NCBI RefSeq assembly: GCF_001634365.1
Contig: NZ_CP014578.1
Location: 806,001-870,000 of the forward strand
Direction of reading: 5' to 3'
Length of the DNA: 64,000 nucleotides
From: Paraburkholderia phytofirmans OLGA172
Lineage (GTDB): Bacteria; Pseudomonadota; Gammaproteobacteria; Burkholderiales; Burkholderiaceae
Shown: piece by piece, positions 28,529 to 41,565 of the stretch
Position numbering within the stretch: position 1 is the first letter of the stretch
Layout of the letters: every line of letters starts with the position of its first letter
Program-made: the position numbers and the translations under genes
The notes under the pieces: model-generated
What the model was told of the DNA's origin: nothing
Database searches by the model: none
Seen by the model: only the letters and a program-made list of their open reading frames with translations

Positions 28529-29410
28529 TCAGGTCGACCAGATGCGAAGTGGCACAGCGTCGACGCCATGCACGACCGGGCGCAACTGAAGCCAGCACCG
28601 AGTCAAAGCCCGCTGCAGCATCTCCATAGACCGCGAAACCGCCCGCACGAGCAAAACCCCATCAGTGACACAGGAAGCCGCCGCCCGCAACGAATCATCA
28701 AACGGCAGCTGGGCAGTGAGCGCTTCAGCGAGTGCATCATCGCAGGCTGTCCCGACAGCCCACAGCGTCCCATAAGCGGGAAACCCGGCAAGCCCTTGCG
28801 CCGCATCCCGCAATGAATCCGCCGCCGCAAGACTCGCGCGTTCGAGCCACAGCGCCTCGCCATTCGCGCCAACGATCCGCGACACAGCCCGCAAATGCCC
28901 GTCCGACCACCGCTCGCCAGCCGCTTGCCGCCCGAGCTGAGTCGCATCCCACCCAATCGCGGTAGCCCCTTCGCCAAGCGTCAGCGAAAAATCCAGCATC
29001 GCGTTGGCGTGATCGAAAACGATATTGTTTTGCGGCAGCCAGTCGAGCTTCGCCTGAGGGCCGACACGCACCGCAATATTCTGCCGTGCCGCACAGCCAT
29101 TGGACTTGTACCACTTGGTTGCGCCGGGCGTGGTAATAACGGCGTGCGCACTGTCGCCGACGACAACGTCGATATCGAGTTGATCGCCGCCTGCGATCCC
29201 GCCCGGCGGATGCACGATTACTGCGTGACAGATCGCATTGCCTTCCGGATAGAGCGGCCGTTGCACGCGCAACGGACCATCATGCAGCCGATGCTTGAGC
29301 GTCGTCCGTTCGCCCTCTTTGACGAAGCCGAGTTCGAGGCGCGCGCGCCATTGCGAGTGTGCGGTATTTTGCGTGGCGGCGAGTGTGGCGTGGTTTTCGT
29401 GGAGCGACAT
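28529..29410 (-). CDS. ureD: Urease accessory protein UreD
   Basis: The start is placed at ATG 29410 ([10 protein letters not shown]); the frame extends upstream but that part is Arg/Ser-rich and outside the family. The 293-residue protein has '[22 protein letters not shown]', '[14 protein letters not shown]' and '[12 protein letters not shown]', hallmarks of UreD/UreH. It is the scaffold for UreF and UreG on urease. It sits between urtE and the binding-protein gene, with a 227-base gap after it. Confidence 0.95.
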   Translation of the reverse strand: MSLHENHATLAATQNTAHSQWRARLELGFVKEGERTTLKHRLHDGPLRVQRPLYPEGNAICHAVIVHPPGGIAGGDQLDIDVVVGDSAHAVITTPGATKWYKSNGCAARQNIAVRVGPQAKLDWLPQNNIVFDHANAMLDFSLTLGEGATAIGWDATQLGRQAAGERWSDGHLRAVSRIVGANGEALWLERASLAAADSLRDAAQGLAGFPAYGTLWAVGTACDDALAEALTAQLPFDDSLRAAASCVTDGVLLVRAVSRSMEMLQRALTRCWLQLRPVVHGVDAVPLRIWST

Positions 29411-29572
29411 GCGAGCGGACTTGCGAATGAATGAGCGGCTGGGCACAGTAGTGGACGCGGCAACAGACGCGTCAAGGCGCAGCGTGCCTGCACGCGTTAT
29501 GCAACGACGAGCCGCGTTGCCACAGGATTCGGCGAGAATAGCACGCTGCGCTGCTTGTCCTGCTTGCACCCG

Positions 29573-30265
29573 TCAGACGGCGATCAGTGCACGTACGCCA
29601 TCCGTATCCATATTGACCCCTTCGCCGCCCGCGACGATTTCTCCGCGGCTCATGACCCAATACCGATCGGCGATCTCTTTGGCGAAGTCGTAATACTGTT
29701 CGACGAGCAGCACCGTCATGCCCATTTCTTCGACCAGCTGACGCAGCGTGCGGCCGATGTCCTGAATGATCGACGGTTGGATGCCTTCGGTGGGTTCATC
29801 GAGGATGAGCAACTGCGGATCGCTCATGAGTGCCCGGCCGATTGCGAGCTGTTGTTGTTGACCGCCGGAGAGGTCGCCGCCGCGGCGGGCGCGCATATCC
29901 TTCAGGACTGGGAACAGCTCATAGATACGGTCCGGGATCTTCTTCGGGGCTTTTTTGCTGGCCGCACCGACCAGGAGGTTTTCTTCGACCGTCAATCGCG
30001 GGAAGATGTCGCGGCCTTGCGGGACGTAGGCCAGGCCTTTCTCCACTCGCGAGTAGGTCGGAAGTTTGGTAATCGGAGTGCCGCGCCACGCGATCGAACC
30101 GCTTTTGGTCTGGACGACGCCCATCAGGCATCGAAGCAAGGTTGTTTTGCCCACGCCGTTGCGGCCCAGCAGCACGGTGAGCTTGCCGCCAGGCACGGTG
30201 AGCTTCACGTCCCGGAGGATGTGGCTGCCGCCGTAGTACTGGTTCAGGTTTTCCACTTCTAGCAT
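29573..30265 (-). CDS. urtE: Urea ABC transporter ATPase UrtE
   Basis: The start ATG 30265 (MLEVENLNQYYGGS) is typical of the family. The 230-residue ATPase has Walker A GRNGVGKTT, signature LSGGQQQQ and Walker B LLILDEPTEGIQPS. The Arg in Walker A is usual for UrtE. With UrtD it powers urea uptake by the UrtBC permease. It comes 160 bases before ureD, linking uptake and hydrolysis. Confidence 0.95.
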   Translation of the reverse strand: MLEVENLNQYYGGSHILRDVKLTVPGGKLTVLLGRNGVGKTTLLRCLMGVVQTKSGSIAWRGTPITKLPTYSRVEKGLAYVPQGRDIFPRLTVEENLLVGAASKKAPKKIPDRIYELFPVLKDMRARRGGDLSGGQQQQLAIGRALMSDPQLLILDEPTEGIQPSIIQDIGRTLRQLVEEMGMTVLLVEQYYDFAKEIADRYWVMSRGEIVAGGEGVNMDTDGVRALIAV

Positions 30266-30321
30266 GTCGGTCGATCCTTGAATTCTGGCGGCTTGTTGCG
30301 GCCGTGGTTTGATTGTGGCCA

Positions 30322-31185
30322 TTACCGCCCGAGATAAGACTCGATCACCGTCTCGTCCTTCTTCACCTCGTCAAGCGTGCCATGGGCGAGAACACGCCCT
30401 TCTGCCATCACCGTGACCTTTCCCTTTTCACCCGACAACGCCGCAACAAACTCCATGTCGTGTTCGACAATCATCATCGAACACGTCCCGCGCAAATGAT
30501 TAAGCAGCTCGGCTAGCTGCATCGTCTCATCATCGGTCATGCCCGCCGCAGGCTCATCGAGCAACAAAAGCGCCGGTTGCTGCATCAGCAACATCCCGAT
30601 CTCAAGCCGCTGCTTCTGTCCATGCGACAACTCACCAGCAAGTCGCCGAGCCTCACGCTCAAGCCCAATCAAAACCAGAGTCTCTTCAATCCGCGCTTGC
30701 GCCTCACGATCCAATCGCGCACGCAAAGAAGCCCACCATCCCTTGTCAGCCTTCATTGCCAACTCAAGGTTCTCCCACACGGGATGCTGCTCAAAAACGG
30801 TAGGCTTCTGAAACTTCCGCCCAATACCCGCACGTGCAATAGAAGGCTCATTCATCCGCGTCAGATCGATCGATTGCCCCAAAAAAACCTTGCCGGAATC
30901 CGGTTCGGTCTTCCCGGTGATGACATCCATCATCGTCGTCTTGCCGGCCCCGTTCGGACCGATGATGCAACGCAACTCCCCCGCGTTGATCGATAAAGTC
31001 AGCGCATTCAACGCGCGAAACCCATCGAAACTCACGGTCACGTCTTCAAGGTAAAGAATCGTCCCATGCGAAATATCGATCTCGCCTGACACCACCGCGT
31101 GCCCCATGCTCGCGACGCCGCTCAACGACCGTTCAGCAGGCTCTTCAGTCAATGCAAGATCAGGAACCATCGGGTTGTCGTTCAT
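30322..31185 (-). CDS. urtD: Urea ABC transporter ATPase UrtD
   Basis: The 287-residue protein has an N-terminal extension of ~35 residues, then Walker A GPNGAGKTT, the variant signature LSHGQKQ and Walker B LLLLDEPAAGM, as in LivG/UrtD proteins. It is a partner of UrtE. Its start overlaps the urtC stop by four bases. Confidence 0.95.
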   Translation of the reverse strand: MNDNPMVPDLALTEEPAERSLSGVASMGHAVVSGEIDISHGTILYLEDVTVSFDGFRALNALTLSINAGELRCIIGPNGAGKTTMMDVITGKTEPDSGKVFLGQSIDLTRMNEPSIARAGIGRKFQKPTVFEQHPVWENLELAMKADKGWWASLRARLDREAQARIEETLVLIGLEREARRLAGELSHGQKQRLEIGMLLMQQPALLLLDEPAAGMTDDETMQLAELLNHLRGTCSMMIVEHDMEFVAALSGEKGKVTVMAEGRVLAHGTLDEVKKDETVIESYLGR

Positions 31186-32366
31186 GAACCGTTCCTCTTG
31201 CGCGTCACCGTTTCGATCAGCCCCATGATGCCGTTCGGCAACAACAGCGGGACCAGCACGAAAATCAGGCCAAGAAAGAACAGCCAGTATTCAGGGAAGT
31301 TCGCCGTAAAGAAGCTCTTCGCGCCATTCACCGCGAACGCGCCGATGATCGGTCCGATCAACGTGCCGCGTCCGCCCACCGCCACCCAGATCGCCATCTC
31401 GATCGAGTTGCCCGGCGACATCTCGCCCGGGTTGATGATGCCGACCTGCGGCACATACAACGCCCCTGCAATCCCGCACAAAATAGCGGAGACGGTCCAC
31501 ACGAACAACTTATACGCGAGCGGGCTGTAGCCGAGGAACATCAAGCGCGTTTCGCCGTCGCGTACCGCAGTGACCACGCGGCCCAGCTTCGACGTGACGA
31601 TTGCCCGCGCGCCGATGAAGGCCAGAATCAACACCGCGAACGTGATCAGCAAAAGAGCAGTGCGCGTGCCCGGATGCGTAATCGGAAAACCGCCGATGCG
31701 CTTGAAGTCGGTAAAGCCGTTATTACCGCCGAATCCCGTTTCGTTGCGGTAGAAAAGCAGCATGGCGGCAAACGTCATCGCCTGAGTGATGATCGACAGG
31801 TACACGCCCTTCACCCGCGAGCGGAACGTGAAGAAGCCGAACACCCAGGCAACAACGGCGGGCACCAGCACCACCAGCAGCAGCGCATAGCCGAGGTGCT
31901 GCGTGCCTTGCCAGTACCACGGCAGTTGGTGCCAATCGAGAAACACCATGAAGTCGGGCAGGTCGCTGCCGTATTTGCCTTCGTGGCCGATCGAGCGCAT
32001 CAGGTACATGCCGATCGCGTAACCGCCCAATGCAAAAAACAACGCGTGTCCCAGACTCAGGATGCCGCAGTAACCCCACACGAGATCGAGTGCCAGCGCG
32101 GCAATCGCGTAGCACATGAACTTGCCGGTGATCGTCGTCGCATACGCGGACAGATGGAATGCGCTCGTCTCCGGGACCACCAGGGTGGCGAATGGCACGC
32201 CAAGACCGAACACGATGATCAGTGCGATCAGCGCGAGCCAGGCGCGGCGCGACAGCAATGCGGGACGCGGCGGCAAGCCGAGCGCGAAGCCGGACTGCGC
32301 TTCGCGTCCGGCAGCGGTACCACCGCCCGCTGCGCCGACGTGCGCCGATGAGGTAGTCGATGTCAT
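31182..32366 (-). CDS. urtC: Urea ABC transporter permease UrtC
   Basis: The 394-residue membrane protein shows the LivM/UrtC pattern of about ten helices with 'ALDLVWGYCGILSLGHALFFALGGY' and 'YVPQVGIINPGEMSPGNSIEMAIWVAVGGRGTL'. It forms the urea channel with UrtB. It follows urtB directly and overlaps urtD. Confidence 0.95.
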   Translation of the reverse strand: MTSTTSSAHVGAAGGGTAAGREAQSGFALGLPPRPALLSRRAWLALIALIIVFGLGVPFATLVVPETSAFHLSAYATTITGKFMCYAIAALALDLVWGYCGILSLGHALFFALGGYAIGMYLMRSIGHEGKYGSDLPDFMVFLDWHQLPWYWQGTQHLGYALLLVVLVPAVVAWVFGFFTFRSRVKGVYLSIITQAMTFAAMLLFYRNETGFGGNNGFTDFKRIGGFPITHPGTRTALLLITFAVLILAFIGARAIVTSKLGRVVTAVRDGETRLMFLGYSPLAYKLFVWTVSAILCGIAGALYVPQVGIINPGEMSPGNSIEMAIWVAVGGRGTLIGPIIGAFAVNGAKSFFTANFPEYWLFFLGLIFVLVPLLLPNGIMGLIETVTRKRNGS

Positions 32367-32367
32367 C

Positions 32368-34005
<1,638 letters not shown>

Positions 34006-34140
34006 GATGGCCTTTGAAGAAAAGCCGCCGAGGCGGCGCGGCATCGCGGTGCTGCATCGGCGCAGCACCGTTGTCTTGCTTCTTGCAGCGTACTGTCGGG
34101 CAGAGCAGCGGTTCAGCCCCGGCTCTGCCCTGGCTCAGAC

Positions 34141-35439
34141 TCAGACAACCCGCGAGCGCTTCAGGAATGCGGGAATCGAACTGACTACATCCGGCTTGCT
34201 CGAATTGCCGGCGATAAACGGGCTCCACGGCTGCGCGCGGACCGCGGTCTTGGTGCGCCACACCACGTTGAACTGGCCGTCGGCACGCACTTCGCCGATC
34301 ATCACCGGCTTGTGCAGATGGTGATTGCCGTCCATTTCGAGCGTGAAGCCCGACGGTGCCGCAAAGGTCTGGCCGACCATCGCCACACGCACCTTGTCCA
34401 CCTCCGTGCTCTTTGCTTTCTCGACGGCCTGCTTCCACATATGGATGCCGACGAAGGTCGCTTCCATCGGGTCATTGGTCACGCGCTTGGTGCCGCCCGG
34501 CAGGTTGTTGTCCTTGACCCATGCAGCCCATTGCTTCTTGAACTTCTCGTTGGCCGGGTTGCGCAGCGACATGAAGTAGTTCCATGCCGCGAGATTGCCG
34601 ACCAACGGCTTCGTATCGATGCCGCGCAGTTCTTCTTCGCCGACCGAGAATGCGACCACCGGCACATCGGACGCCTTCAGCCCCTGGTTGCCGAGTTCCT
34701 TGTAGAACGGCACGTTCGAGTCGCCGTTGACGGTCGAGATCACGGCGGTCTTGCCGCCCTGCGAGAAGGTCTTGATGTTCGCGACGATGGTCTGATAGTC
34801 GCTGTGGCCGAACGGCGTGTAGACCTCCTGGATATCGGCTTCCTGCACGCCTTTCGACTTGAGGAACACGCGCAGGATCTTGTTGGTCGTGCGGGGGTAC
34901 ACATAGTCGGTGCCCAGCAGGAAGAAGCGCTTGGCGCCGCCGCCTTCCGCGCTCATCAGGTATTCGGTTGCCGGAATCGCTTGCTGATTCGGCGCGGCGC
35001 CCGTGTAGAACACGTTGCGCGACATTTCTTCGCCTTCGTACTGCACCGGGTAGAACAGCAGGCCATTCAGTTCTTCGAACACCGGCAGCACCGACTTGCG
35101 CGACACCGACGTCCAGCAGCCGAACACGACGGCGCACTTCTCCTGAGTGATCAGCTGACGCGCTTTTTCGGCGAACAGCGGCCAGTTCGATGCCGGGTCC
35201 ACGACCACCGGTTCCAGTTGGCGGCCCATGACGCCGCCGTTCTTGTTGATGTCCGCGATGGTCATCAGCGCGGTGTCTTTGAGCGATGTTTCCGAGATCG
35301 CCATCGTGCCGGACAGGGAATGTAGAACGCCTACTTTGATCGGGCCGCTGCCCGATTGCGCCTGAGCAAACGGAACCTTACCTGCAAGCGCCAATGCGCC
35401 CGACATGGAGCCGAACTTCAACAGACTGCGACGTTTCAT
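34141..35439 (-). CDS. urtA: Urea ABC transporter substrate-binding protein
   Basis: The 432-residue protein begins with a twin-arginine-like signal (RRSLLKFGS). The mature part matches UrtA: 'IKVGVLHSLSGTMAISETSLKD', 'VVFGCWTSVSRKSVLPVFEE', 'GLLFYPVQYEGEE' and 'LGTDYVYPRTTNKI'. It captures urea in the periplasm. It is the first gene of the 12.5 kb urea block and diverges from the aminotransferase gene, so the promoter should lie in 35440-35789. Confidence 0.95.
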   Translation of the reverse strand: MKRRSLLKFGSMSGALALAGKVPFAQAQSGSGPIKVGVLHSLSGTMAISETSLKDTALMTIADINKNGGVMGRQLEPVVVDPASNWPLFAEKARQLITQEKCAVVFGCWTSVSRKSVLPVFEELNGLLFYPVQYEGEEMSRNVFYTGAAPNQQAIPATEYLMSAEGGGAKRFFLLGTDYVYPRTTNKILRVFLKSKGVQEADIQEVYTPFGHSDYQTIVANIKTFSQGGKTAVISTVNGDSNVPFYKELGNQGLKASDVPVVAFSVGEEELRGIDTKPLVGNLAAWNYFMSLRNPANEKFKKQWAAWVKDNNLPGGTKRVTNDPMEATFVGIHMWKQAVEKAKSTEVDKVRVAMVGQTFAAPSGFTLEMDGNHHLHKPVMIGEVRADGQFNVVWRTKTAVRAQPWSPFIAGNSSKPDVVSSIPAFLKRSRVV

Positions 35440-35789
35440 GTATTTCCCCTTGCCATTGATCGTGGATGTTTATGGGCGTCGATTTCAGCCAGCAGGGCTT
35501 ATCCCGCATGACTTGCCGCTTGTGTACTGCAAGGCACATGCCAAGCGGCAATTTCGACTTGAAGTCCGCGAATCGTGTGCTGCGACGCGGTGAAGCGCTG
35601 CGTCAGTTATGCGTAGCGCGGCGCAAAATTGGTGCAGGAGCGGGGCTCGCGCCTCGTCCAGGTGCGTGCCGCGCCGCAACGAAGCGTGTCCATCGGCCAG
35701 CGGGCGTCGGCGGTGCATGGGCGCCGCCCCTTTGTGCATGCGCCGCGCTCTGCCTACACTGGAAGACCAACCACGCGAGGAGACCCGAC
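35440..35789. other. Divergent promoter region of urtA and the aminotransferase
   Basis: The 350 bases between the two divergent genes hold no gene. They should contain both promoters. I could not identify a convincing sigma54 (GG-N10-GC) site or NtrC-like dyad. A purine-rich ribosome site (GAGGAGA) precedes the ATG at 35790. Confidence 0.5.
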
Positions 35790-37121
35790 ATGAGTGAGCG
35801 CGCCAGCGTCAATACACCCGATATGTCCGCGTTCTGGATGCCCTTTACGGCGAACCGCCAGTTCAAGAGCGCGCCGCGTCTGCTGGCGAGCGCGAAGGGG
35901 ATGTACTACACATCGCACGATGGCCGGCGCATTCTCGACGGCACGGCTGGGCTGTGGTGCGTCAACGCGGGGCACTGCCGCGACGAGATCGTGGCCGCCG
36001 TGCAGGCTCAGGCGGCGGAAATGGATTTTGCTCCGACGTTTCAGATGGGGCATCCGAAAGCTTTTGAAGCCGCGACGAAAATCGCGCGGCATACGCCCGG
36101 AGATCTGAAGCACATCTTCTTTGTGAACTCGGGTTCGGAGGCGGTGGATACCGCGCTGAAGATCGCGTTGGCTTATCACCGGTCGCGTGGCGAAGGGCAG
36201 CGGACCCGGTTTATTGGACGCGAGCGTGGGTATCACGGCGTGGGCTTTGGAGGGATTTCGGTGGGCGGCATTGCGCCGAACCGCAAGGCGTTTTCAGGTG
36301 GGCTGCTGCCTGCTGTCGATCATTTGCCGCATACGCTGAATATCAAGGAGGCGGCGTTTTCGAAAGGGCAGCCGGCGTGGGGTGCGCATCTTGCCGATGA
36401 ACTGGAGCGGCTTGTTACGCTGCACGATGCGTCGACGATTGCCGCGGTGATTGTTGAGCCGGTGGCGGGGTCGACTGGTGTGCTGATTCCGCCGCAAGGG
36501 TATTTGCGGCGGTTGCGTGAGATTTGCGACAAGCACGGCATCTTGCTGATTTTCGATGAAGTGATTACCGGCTGGGGGCGTTTGGGTACGCCGTTCGCTG
36601 CGCAGTATTTCGGCGTGACGCCGGATCTGTTGACGATGGCCAAGGGCACTAATAATGCGGCAGCGCCGATCGGGGCGGTTGCGGCAAGTGGGAAGATTCA
36701 CGACTCGATCGTGAATGGGGCGCCGGCTGGGATCGAGCTGTTTCATGGGTATACGTATTCAGGACACCCGATCGCAGCTGCCGCTACGTGCGCGACGATC
36801 GATCTTTATGAGCGGGAACAACTGTTCGAGAGGGCCGCGCGAATGGCGCCGATCTTCGAGAACGCGATTCATAAGCTGCGCGGCGAGCGGCACGTGATTG
36901 ACGTGCGCAATCTTGGATTGGTGGGTGGGGTGGAGTTGGCGCCGCGTGACGGAGCACCGGGTGCGCGTGCTTACGATGTTTTCGTGCGCTGCTTCGAGAA
37001 GGGGGTGTTGACGCGTTATACGGGGGATATTCTGGCGTTTTCGCCTCCGCTCATCATCGAGGAAGCGCAGATCGACGAGATCTTCAGGACGGTGGCTGAG
37101 GTTTTGAAGGAGACGGATTAG
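35790..37121 (+). CDS. Omega-amino acid:pyruvate aminotransferase (class III)
   Basis: The start ATG 35790 follows GAGGAGA; a longer open frame to 35466 has no family match. The 443-residue PLP enzyme has 'MPFTANRQFK' at the N-terminus, 'FFVNSGSEAVDTALK' for phosphate binding, 'LIFDEVITGWGR' with the PLP Asp, and the Schiff-base Lys in 'TMAKGTNNA'. This fits beta-alanine/omega-amino acid:pyruvate transaminases. It produces an aldehyde or semialdehyde and alanine. It stands alone, so substrate is unsure; diamines or beta-alanine are candidates. Confidence 0.9.
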   Translation: MSERASVNTPDMSAFWMPFTANRQFKSAPRLLASAKGMYYTSHDGRRILDGTAGLWCVNAGHCRDEIVAAVQAQAAEMDFAPTFQMGHPKAFEAATKIARHTPGDLKHIFFVNSGSEAVDTALKIALAYHRSRGEGQRTRFIGRERGYHGVGFGGISVGGIAPNRKAFSGGLLPAVDHLPHTLNIKEAAFSKGQPAWGAHLADELERLVTLHDASTIAAVIVEPVAGSTGVLIPPQGYLRRLREICDKHGILLIFDEVITGWGRLGTPFAAQYFGVTPDLLTMAKGTNNAAAPIGAVAASGKIHDSIVNGAPAGIELFHGYTYSGHPIAAAATCATIDLYEREQLFERAARMAPIFENAIHKLRGERHVIDVRNLGLVGGVELAPRDGAPGARAYDVFVRCFEKGVLTRYTGDILAFSPPLIIEEAQIDEIFRTVAEVLKETD

Positions 37122-37165
37122 CGGTCGTGCAGGGCGCTGTCTTTCGAGGGTGGGAGTGTTAGCAA

Positions 37166-37197
37166 GAAAAAAGGCCGGCGCCTTTGCGGCGCCGGCC
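37166..37197 (-). terminator. Strong terminator between aminotransferase and DUF3443 gene
   Basis: GGCCGGCGCC (37173-37182) pairs with GGCGCCGGCC (37188-37197). On the minus strand it is followed by six T residues, giving an intrinsic terminator for the DUF3443 gene ending at 37228. The convergent aminotransferase may use the stem as well. Confidence 0.85.
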
Positions 37198-37227
37198 TCA
37201 TGTGTTGCGCGCGTACGGCTGTTGAAG

Positions 37228-38733
<1,506 letters not shown>

Positions 38734-38766
38734 GTTTCTTGTGTTCCGTGAAATCGATATGCCGCG

Positions 38767-39219
38767 TTACTGCAGATCGTCTGCACGGACATTCGCGGGG
38801 ACGAGGCGCGGCAGAACGGCCTTGCCGAAGAAGTTTCCCGCCCGGCCTGCGGACTCGATCTGAAAATCGCCGTTGCGTTCGATCAACGGACCGGTGCCGC
38901 GCGCGCGTCCCGCACCAGCGGAGACAGCGTTCGGAAAGTAGCTGCCGAGTAGCACAACCATGTCGGGGCGCACCGGCCCTTGCCACGTGACAGCAAAGAC
39001 GACATTGGTAGGCAGCACGTATTCGCGAATCCTGACGCCGTCGGTGTCATATGATTCGCGCACGCTATAGGTTGCGGTGGATGTAGAAGAGGCATTAGAC
39101 GCTGCCGATTGGAGCAAGGACTTCGGGGCTGAACCTGCACCCGGTGCCCCGCCCAATGCCGCATACGACGCGTGCGGCAAAAGAGCCGACACGGCCAGCA
39201 CGAACTTTACAAATTTCAT
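38767..39219 (-). CDS. DUF2844 secreted protein (copy 1)
   Basis: The start ATG 39219 has GGAG seven bases upstream; an earlier ATG at 39249 adds residues not seen in copy 2. The 150-residue protein has a signal peptide ending SYA with mature 'ALGGAPG'. The folded part begins 'YSVRESYDTDGVRIREYVLP' and has 'AVTWQGPVRPDMVVLLGSYFP' and 'GDFQIESAGRAGNFFGKA'. It is the first gene of the DUF2844-DUF3443 pair. No biochemical function is known for the family; it may be a partner, inhibitor or substrate of the DUF3443 protein. Confidence 0.85.
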   Translation of the reverse strand: MKFVKFVLAVSALLPHASYAALGGAPGAGSAPKSLLQSAASNASSTSTATYSVRESYDTDGVRIREYVLPTNVVFAVTWQGPVRPDMVVLLGSYFPNAVSAGAGRARGTGPLIERNGDFQIESAGRAGNFFGKAVLPRLVPANVRADDLQ

Positions 39220-39421
39220 CACATTGCTCCAAAAAACAGGTCGGAGCATGGTGCCTGCGGGCGATTAATGAGAGGCTCTGAAAAGTCCCAACGGTGAGTA
39301 GGAAACACCGATGCGATTCGGCCGCTTCTGCGCGGCGGCAGGAGGTAGAAAAGCGCGGGAGACAGAAAGCAGGAGACAGGCGCCTCGCGACGCCGCCTCC
39401 TAAACAAGGCACGCCGAATCG

Positions 39422-40738
39422 TCAGAACGCGACGAACGGGCCGGTCAACGTACCGATCTTGGCGAGCCCAATCACCGTATACACGCTGCGGCCATAGAAG
39501 AACGGCAAGCCCCAGAGGAACGTGCGGTTGTACGGGGAGTACGCACCGACGTTGTTGTACGCAGCGTTACCACTTGCCGACAGGTTCAGGGCGTTGTCGA
39601 TCGGGAAGGTCACGTTAACAGGCGGACTGGAACCGTCGGTGGGCTCGATCGTTGCCGTCAGGTTGAGCGGACTCGATGGCGTGTACCACCCGGAAGCCGT
39701 GGGAATCGTGTCGTCGGGGAACACGTACGCATTCGTGCCACTATCGATCGCGCTCCTGTTAAGCACGGTGCCGTGATACTGCGTCGTCATGGTGCCGTAC
39801 TCGTCGAGTGCAAAGATGTTGGCATTGGTTGGTGGCGTATTGTTCGACTGGGTGCCGACGCCGAATATCAGCTGACCGGAGACACCCGCCTGGCCACCCG
39901 CTGGAATCGCCGGCAAGCGGATGACCACGCCGTTGTAATCGGCGTCGAATGCCGCAACCGGGTTCATGACCTCCTTGGCAACTGTCATGCTCGTACTGAC
40001 GCAGGAATTAACCGACGGGCAGTAGTAGTAGAGCCCCGGCACCGCCTTCGTCAGTGCATCCTTTGAGTCTTGCGTGAAGTGCCCAATTCCCAGGATACCG
40101 TTGGCGCCCAGGCTCCTGGCGGTGCTGAGGTCGGCCCCACCGCGCGCAATGCAGTCCGCCGGCGTGGTAAATGCGCCGTCACCGGTCACCTGGATCGGAA
40201 TGTTGCTCGCCGTCCGGTTACCGATCGTGATGTCGGCGCGCTTGACCGAGCCCCATGTGAAGCCGGAGGCGAACGTCATGCATTCGGCGATCGGAAAGGC
40301 GCCAGTATCGTCGCTGGGAGCACCGGCTTGCGTGAGCAACTGTGGACTGAGCGACTGCAGCGCGCTGGCCGCAATGCGTACGCCGGTCGACCCGGTGTCG
40401 ACCAGCATGCGGTCGACGGTCACGCACGGCCCTTTGCCCTGCGTGTCGGGCACGCATACCTTGATCGAGGCGTACAGCATGTTGATGCTGCCCATCGAGT
40501 TGTCGACGCGAATGGTTACCGTATTGTTCTTGTCGGTTTTAATGTTGCTGGTATAGCCGGCGTTACCCGAGCCGCTGGTGCCGCCGGAGCCGTTGGGCGG
40601 GCTGATCCAGTCGGGAGTGGCGTTCCAGCCGATGGAGCTGCCGTCACTGTTGCTTCCGCCGCTTCCACCGCCGCAAGCTGCAAGTAGAACGCTGGCAGCC
40701 GTCATGGCCGCCCAAAACGTTTTGTGAATGGTTTTCAT
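39422..40738 (-). CDS. DUF3443 lipoprotein, pepsin-like fold (copy 2)
   Basis: The 438-residue protein has a lipobox LLAAC (Cys21) and a short Gly/Ser-rich linker instead of the Pro-Thr stalk. It keeps the same features as copy 1: LVDTGS (Asp114) and AIDSGTN (Asp332), again 218 residues apart, and 'GANGILGIGH' in between, close to the pepsin 'GILGL' pattern. It also shares 'TWGSVKRADITIGN' and the C-terminal 'FFYGRSVYTVI...GTLTGPFVAF' with copy 1. It follows DUF2844 copy 2 by 26 bases. Protease function is inferred, not shown. Confidence 0.85.
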   Translation of the reverse strand: MKTIHKTFWAAMTAASVLLAACGGGSGGSNSDGSSIGWNATPDWISPPNGSGGTSGSGNAGYTSNIKTDKNNTVTIRVDNSMGSINMLYASIKVCVPDTQGKGPCVTVDRMLVDTGSTGVRIAASALQSLSPQLLTQAGAPSDDTGAFPIAECMTFASGFTWGSVKRADITIGNRTASNIPIQVTGDGAFTTPADCIARGGADLSTARSLGANGILGIGHFTQDSKDALTKAVPGLYYYCPSVNSCVSTSMTVAKEVMNPVAAFDADYNGVVIRLPAIPAGGQAGVSGQLIFGVGTQSNNTPPTNANIFALDEYGTMTTQYHGTVLNRSAIDSGTNAYVFPDDTIPTASGWYTPSSPLNLTATIEPTDGSSPPVNVTFPIDNALNLSASGNAAYNNVGAYSPYNRTFLWGLPFFYGRSVYTVIGLAKIGTLTGPFVAF

Positions 40739-40764
40739 ATTTTTTCCGTAGCTCGGTGGACGTC

Positions 40765-41241
40765 TTATTTCAGATCGCCCGGGCGGACGCTGGCGGGTTT
40801 CAGCCGCGGTAAATAGGCGACGCCGAAGAAGTGGCCGAGGCGGCCAGCGGACTCGACGCGAAAGTCGTCATTGCCTTCGACCATGGGGCCGGGCCCGCGC
40901 ACACGGCTTTCACCCGCGTTCACGTAGTTGGGGAAATAGCTGCCGAGCAGCGCCTTCATATCCGGCCGTATCGGCCCTTCCCAGGTGACCGCGAACACGA
41001 CATTGCTGGGCAGCACGTATTCGCGGATCGTGACGCCGTCGGCGTCGAGCGACTCGCGCACGGAGTAGGGCGCCGTGGCGGTTGGGTTGGCCGCGCCCGT
41101 GCTTGCTGCGGCGGCAGACTTTGGCGTAGCGCGCAGCATTGACGGTGAGGATGAACTGGAGCTCGGCGCACCGCCCAAAGCCGCATACGACGCAAGCGGC
41201 AATAACGTTGCCGCCAGCATCATGATCTTCAAACCTTTCAT
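40765..41241 (-). CDS. DUF2844 secreted protein (copy 2)
   Basis: The start ATG 41241 is preceded by a GGAGGAG ribosome site. The 158-residue protein has a signal peptide (LPLASYA) and mature 'ALGGAPSSS' followed by a Ser/Ala-rich linker. The core is very close to copy 1: 'YSVRESLDADGVTIREYVLP', 'AVTWEGPIRPDMKALLGSYFP' and 'FRVESAGRLGHFFGVAYLPRL'. It precedes DUF3443 copy 2, so the two pairs are a tandem duplication with the same gene order. Confidence 0.85.
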   Translation of the reverse strand: MKGLKIMMLAATLLPLASYAALGGAPSSSSSSPSMLRATPKSAAAASTGAANPTATAPYSVRESLDADGVTIREYVLPSNVVFAVTWEGPIRPDMKALLGSYFPNYVNAGESRVRGPGPMVEGNDDFRVESAGRLGHFFGVAYLPRLKPASVRPGDLK

Positions 41242-41565
41242 CAACTTGCTCCTCCAAAAATGGTCGGAGCATGGTGCCAGTGCAAAGCTCAGGAAACCGT
41301 AAGAAAATTCTGCGGAGCGGACCGGATGGATCGCAATGAAAGGGAGGGGTCAGGGAGGTCGAAAACGGTCCGCGCCCGGAGGATGAGCGAAGAGTCGCTG
41401 GCATCGGCAAACAGCGACCAGCAGTCGTTCGAGAGTGCTTCGTCGTAAAGCCGAGAGAGGCCGGCGGCGTGCGCCGCGAGCGGAAAAAACGCGAGAGCCG
41501 CGCAATGAAGCGCGGGAGCGGCCGCGAGGGCCGGCGCCCGCGGCCGGATTATCGCGACCGTGCGA
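41242..41565. other. Intergenic region before DUF2844 copy 2
   Basis: No gene is seen. It should hold the promoter of the minus-strand DUF2844/DUF3443 block. At 41520-41545 GGCCGCG pairs with CGCGGCC around a 12-base loop, a possible terminator for the rhodanese gene, and an A-run (41483-41488) lies on its left, which would read as T on the minus strand but is distant. Confidence 0.4.
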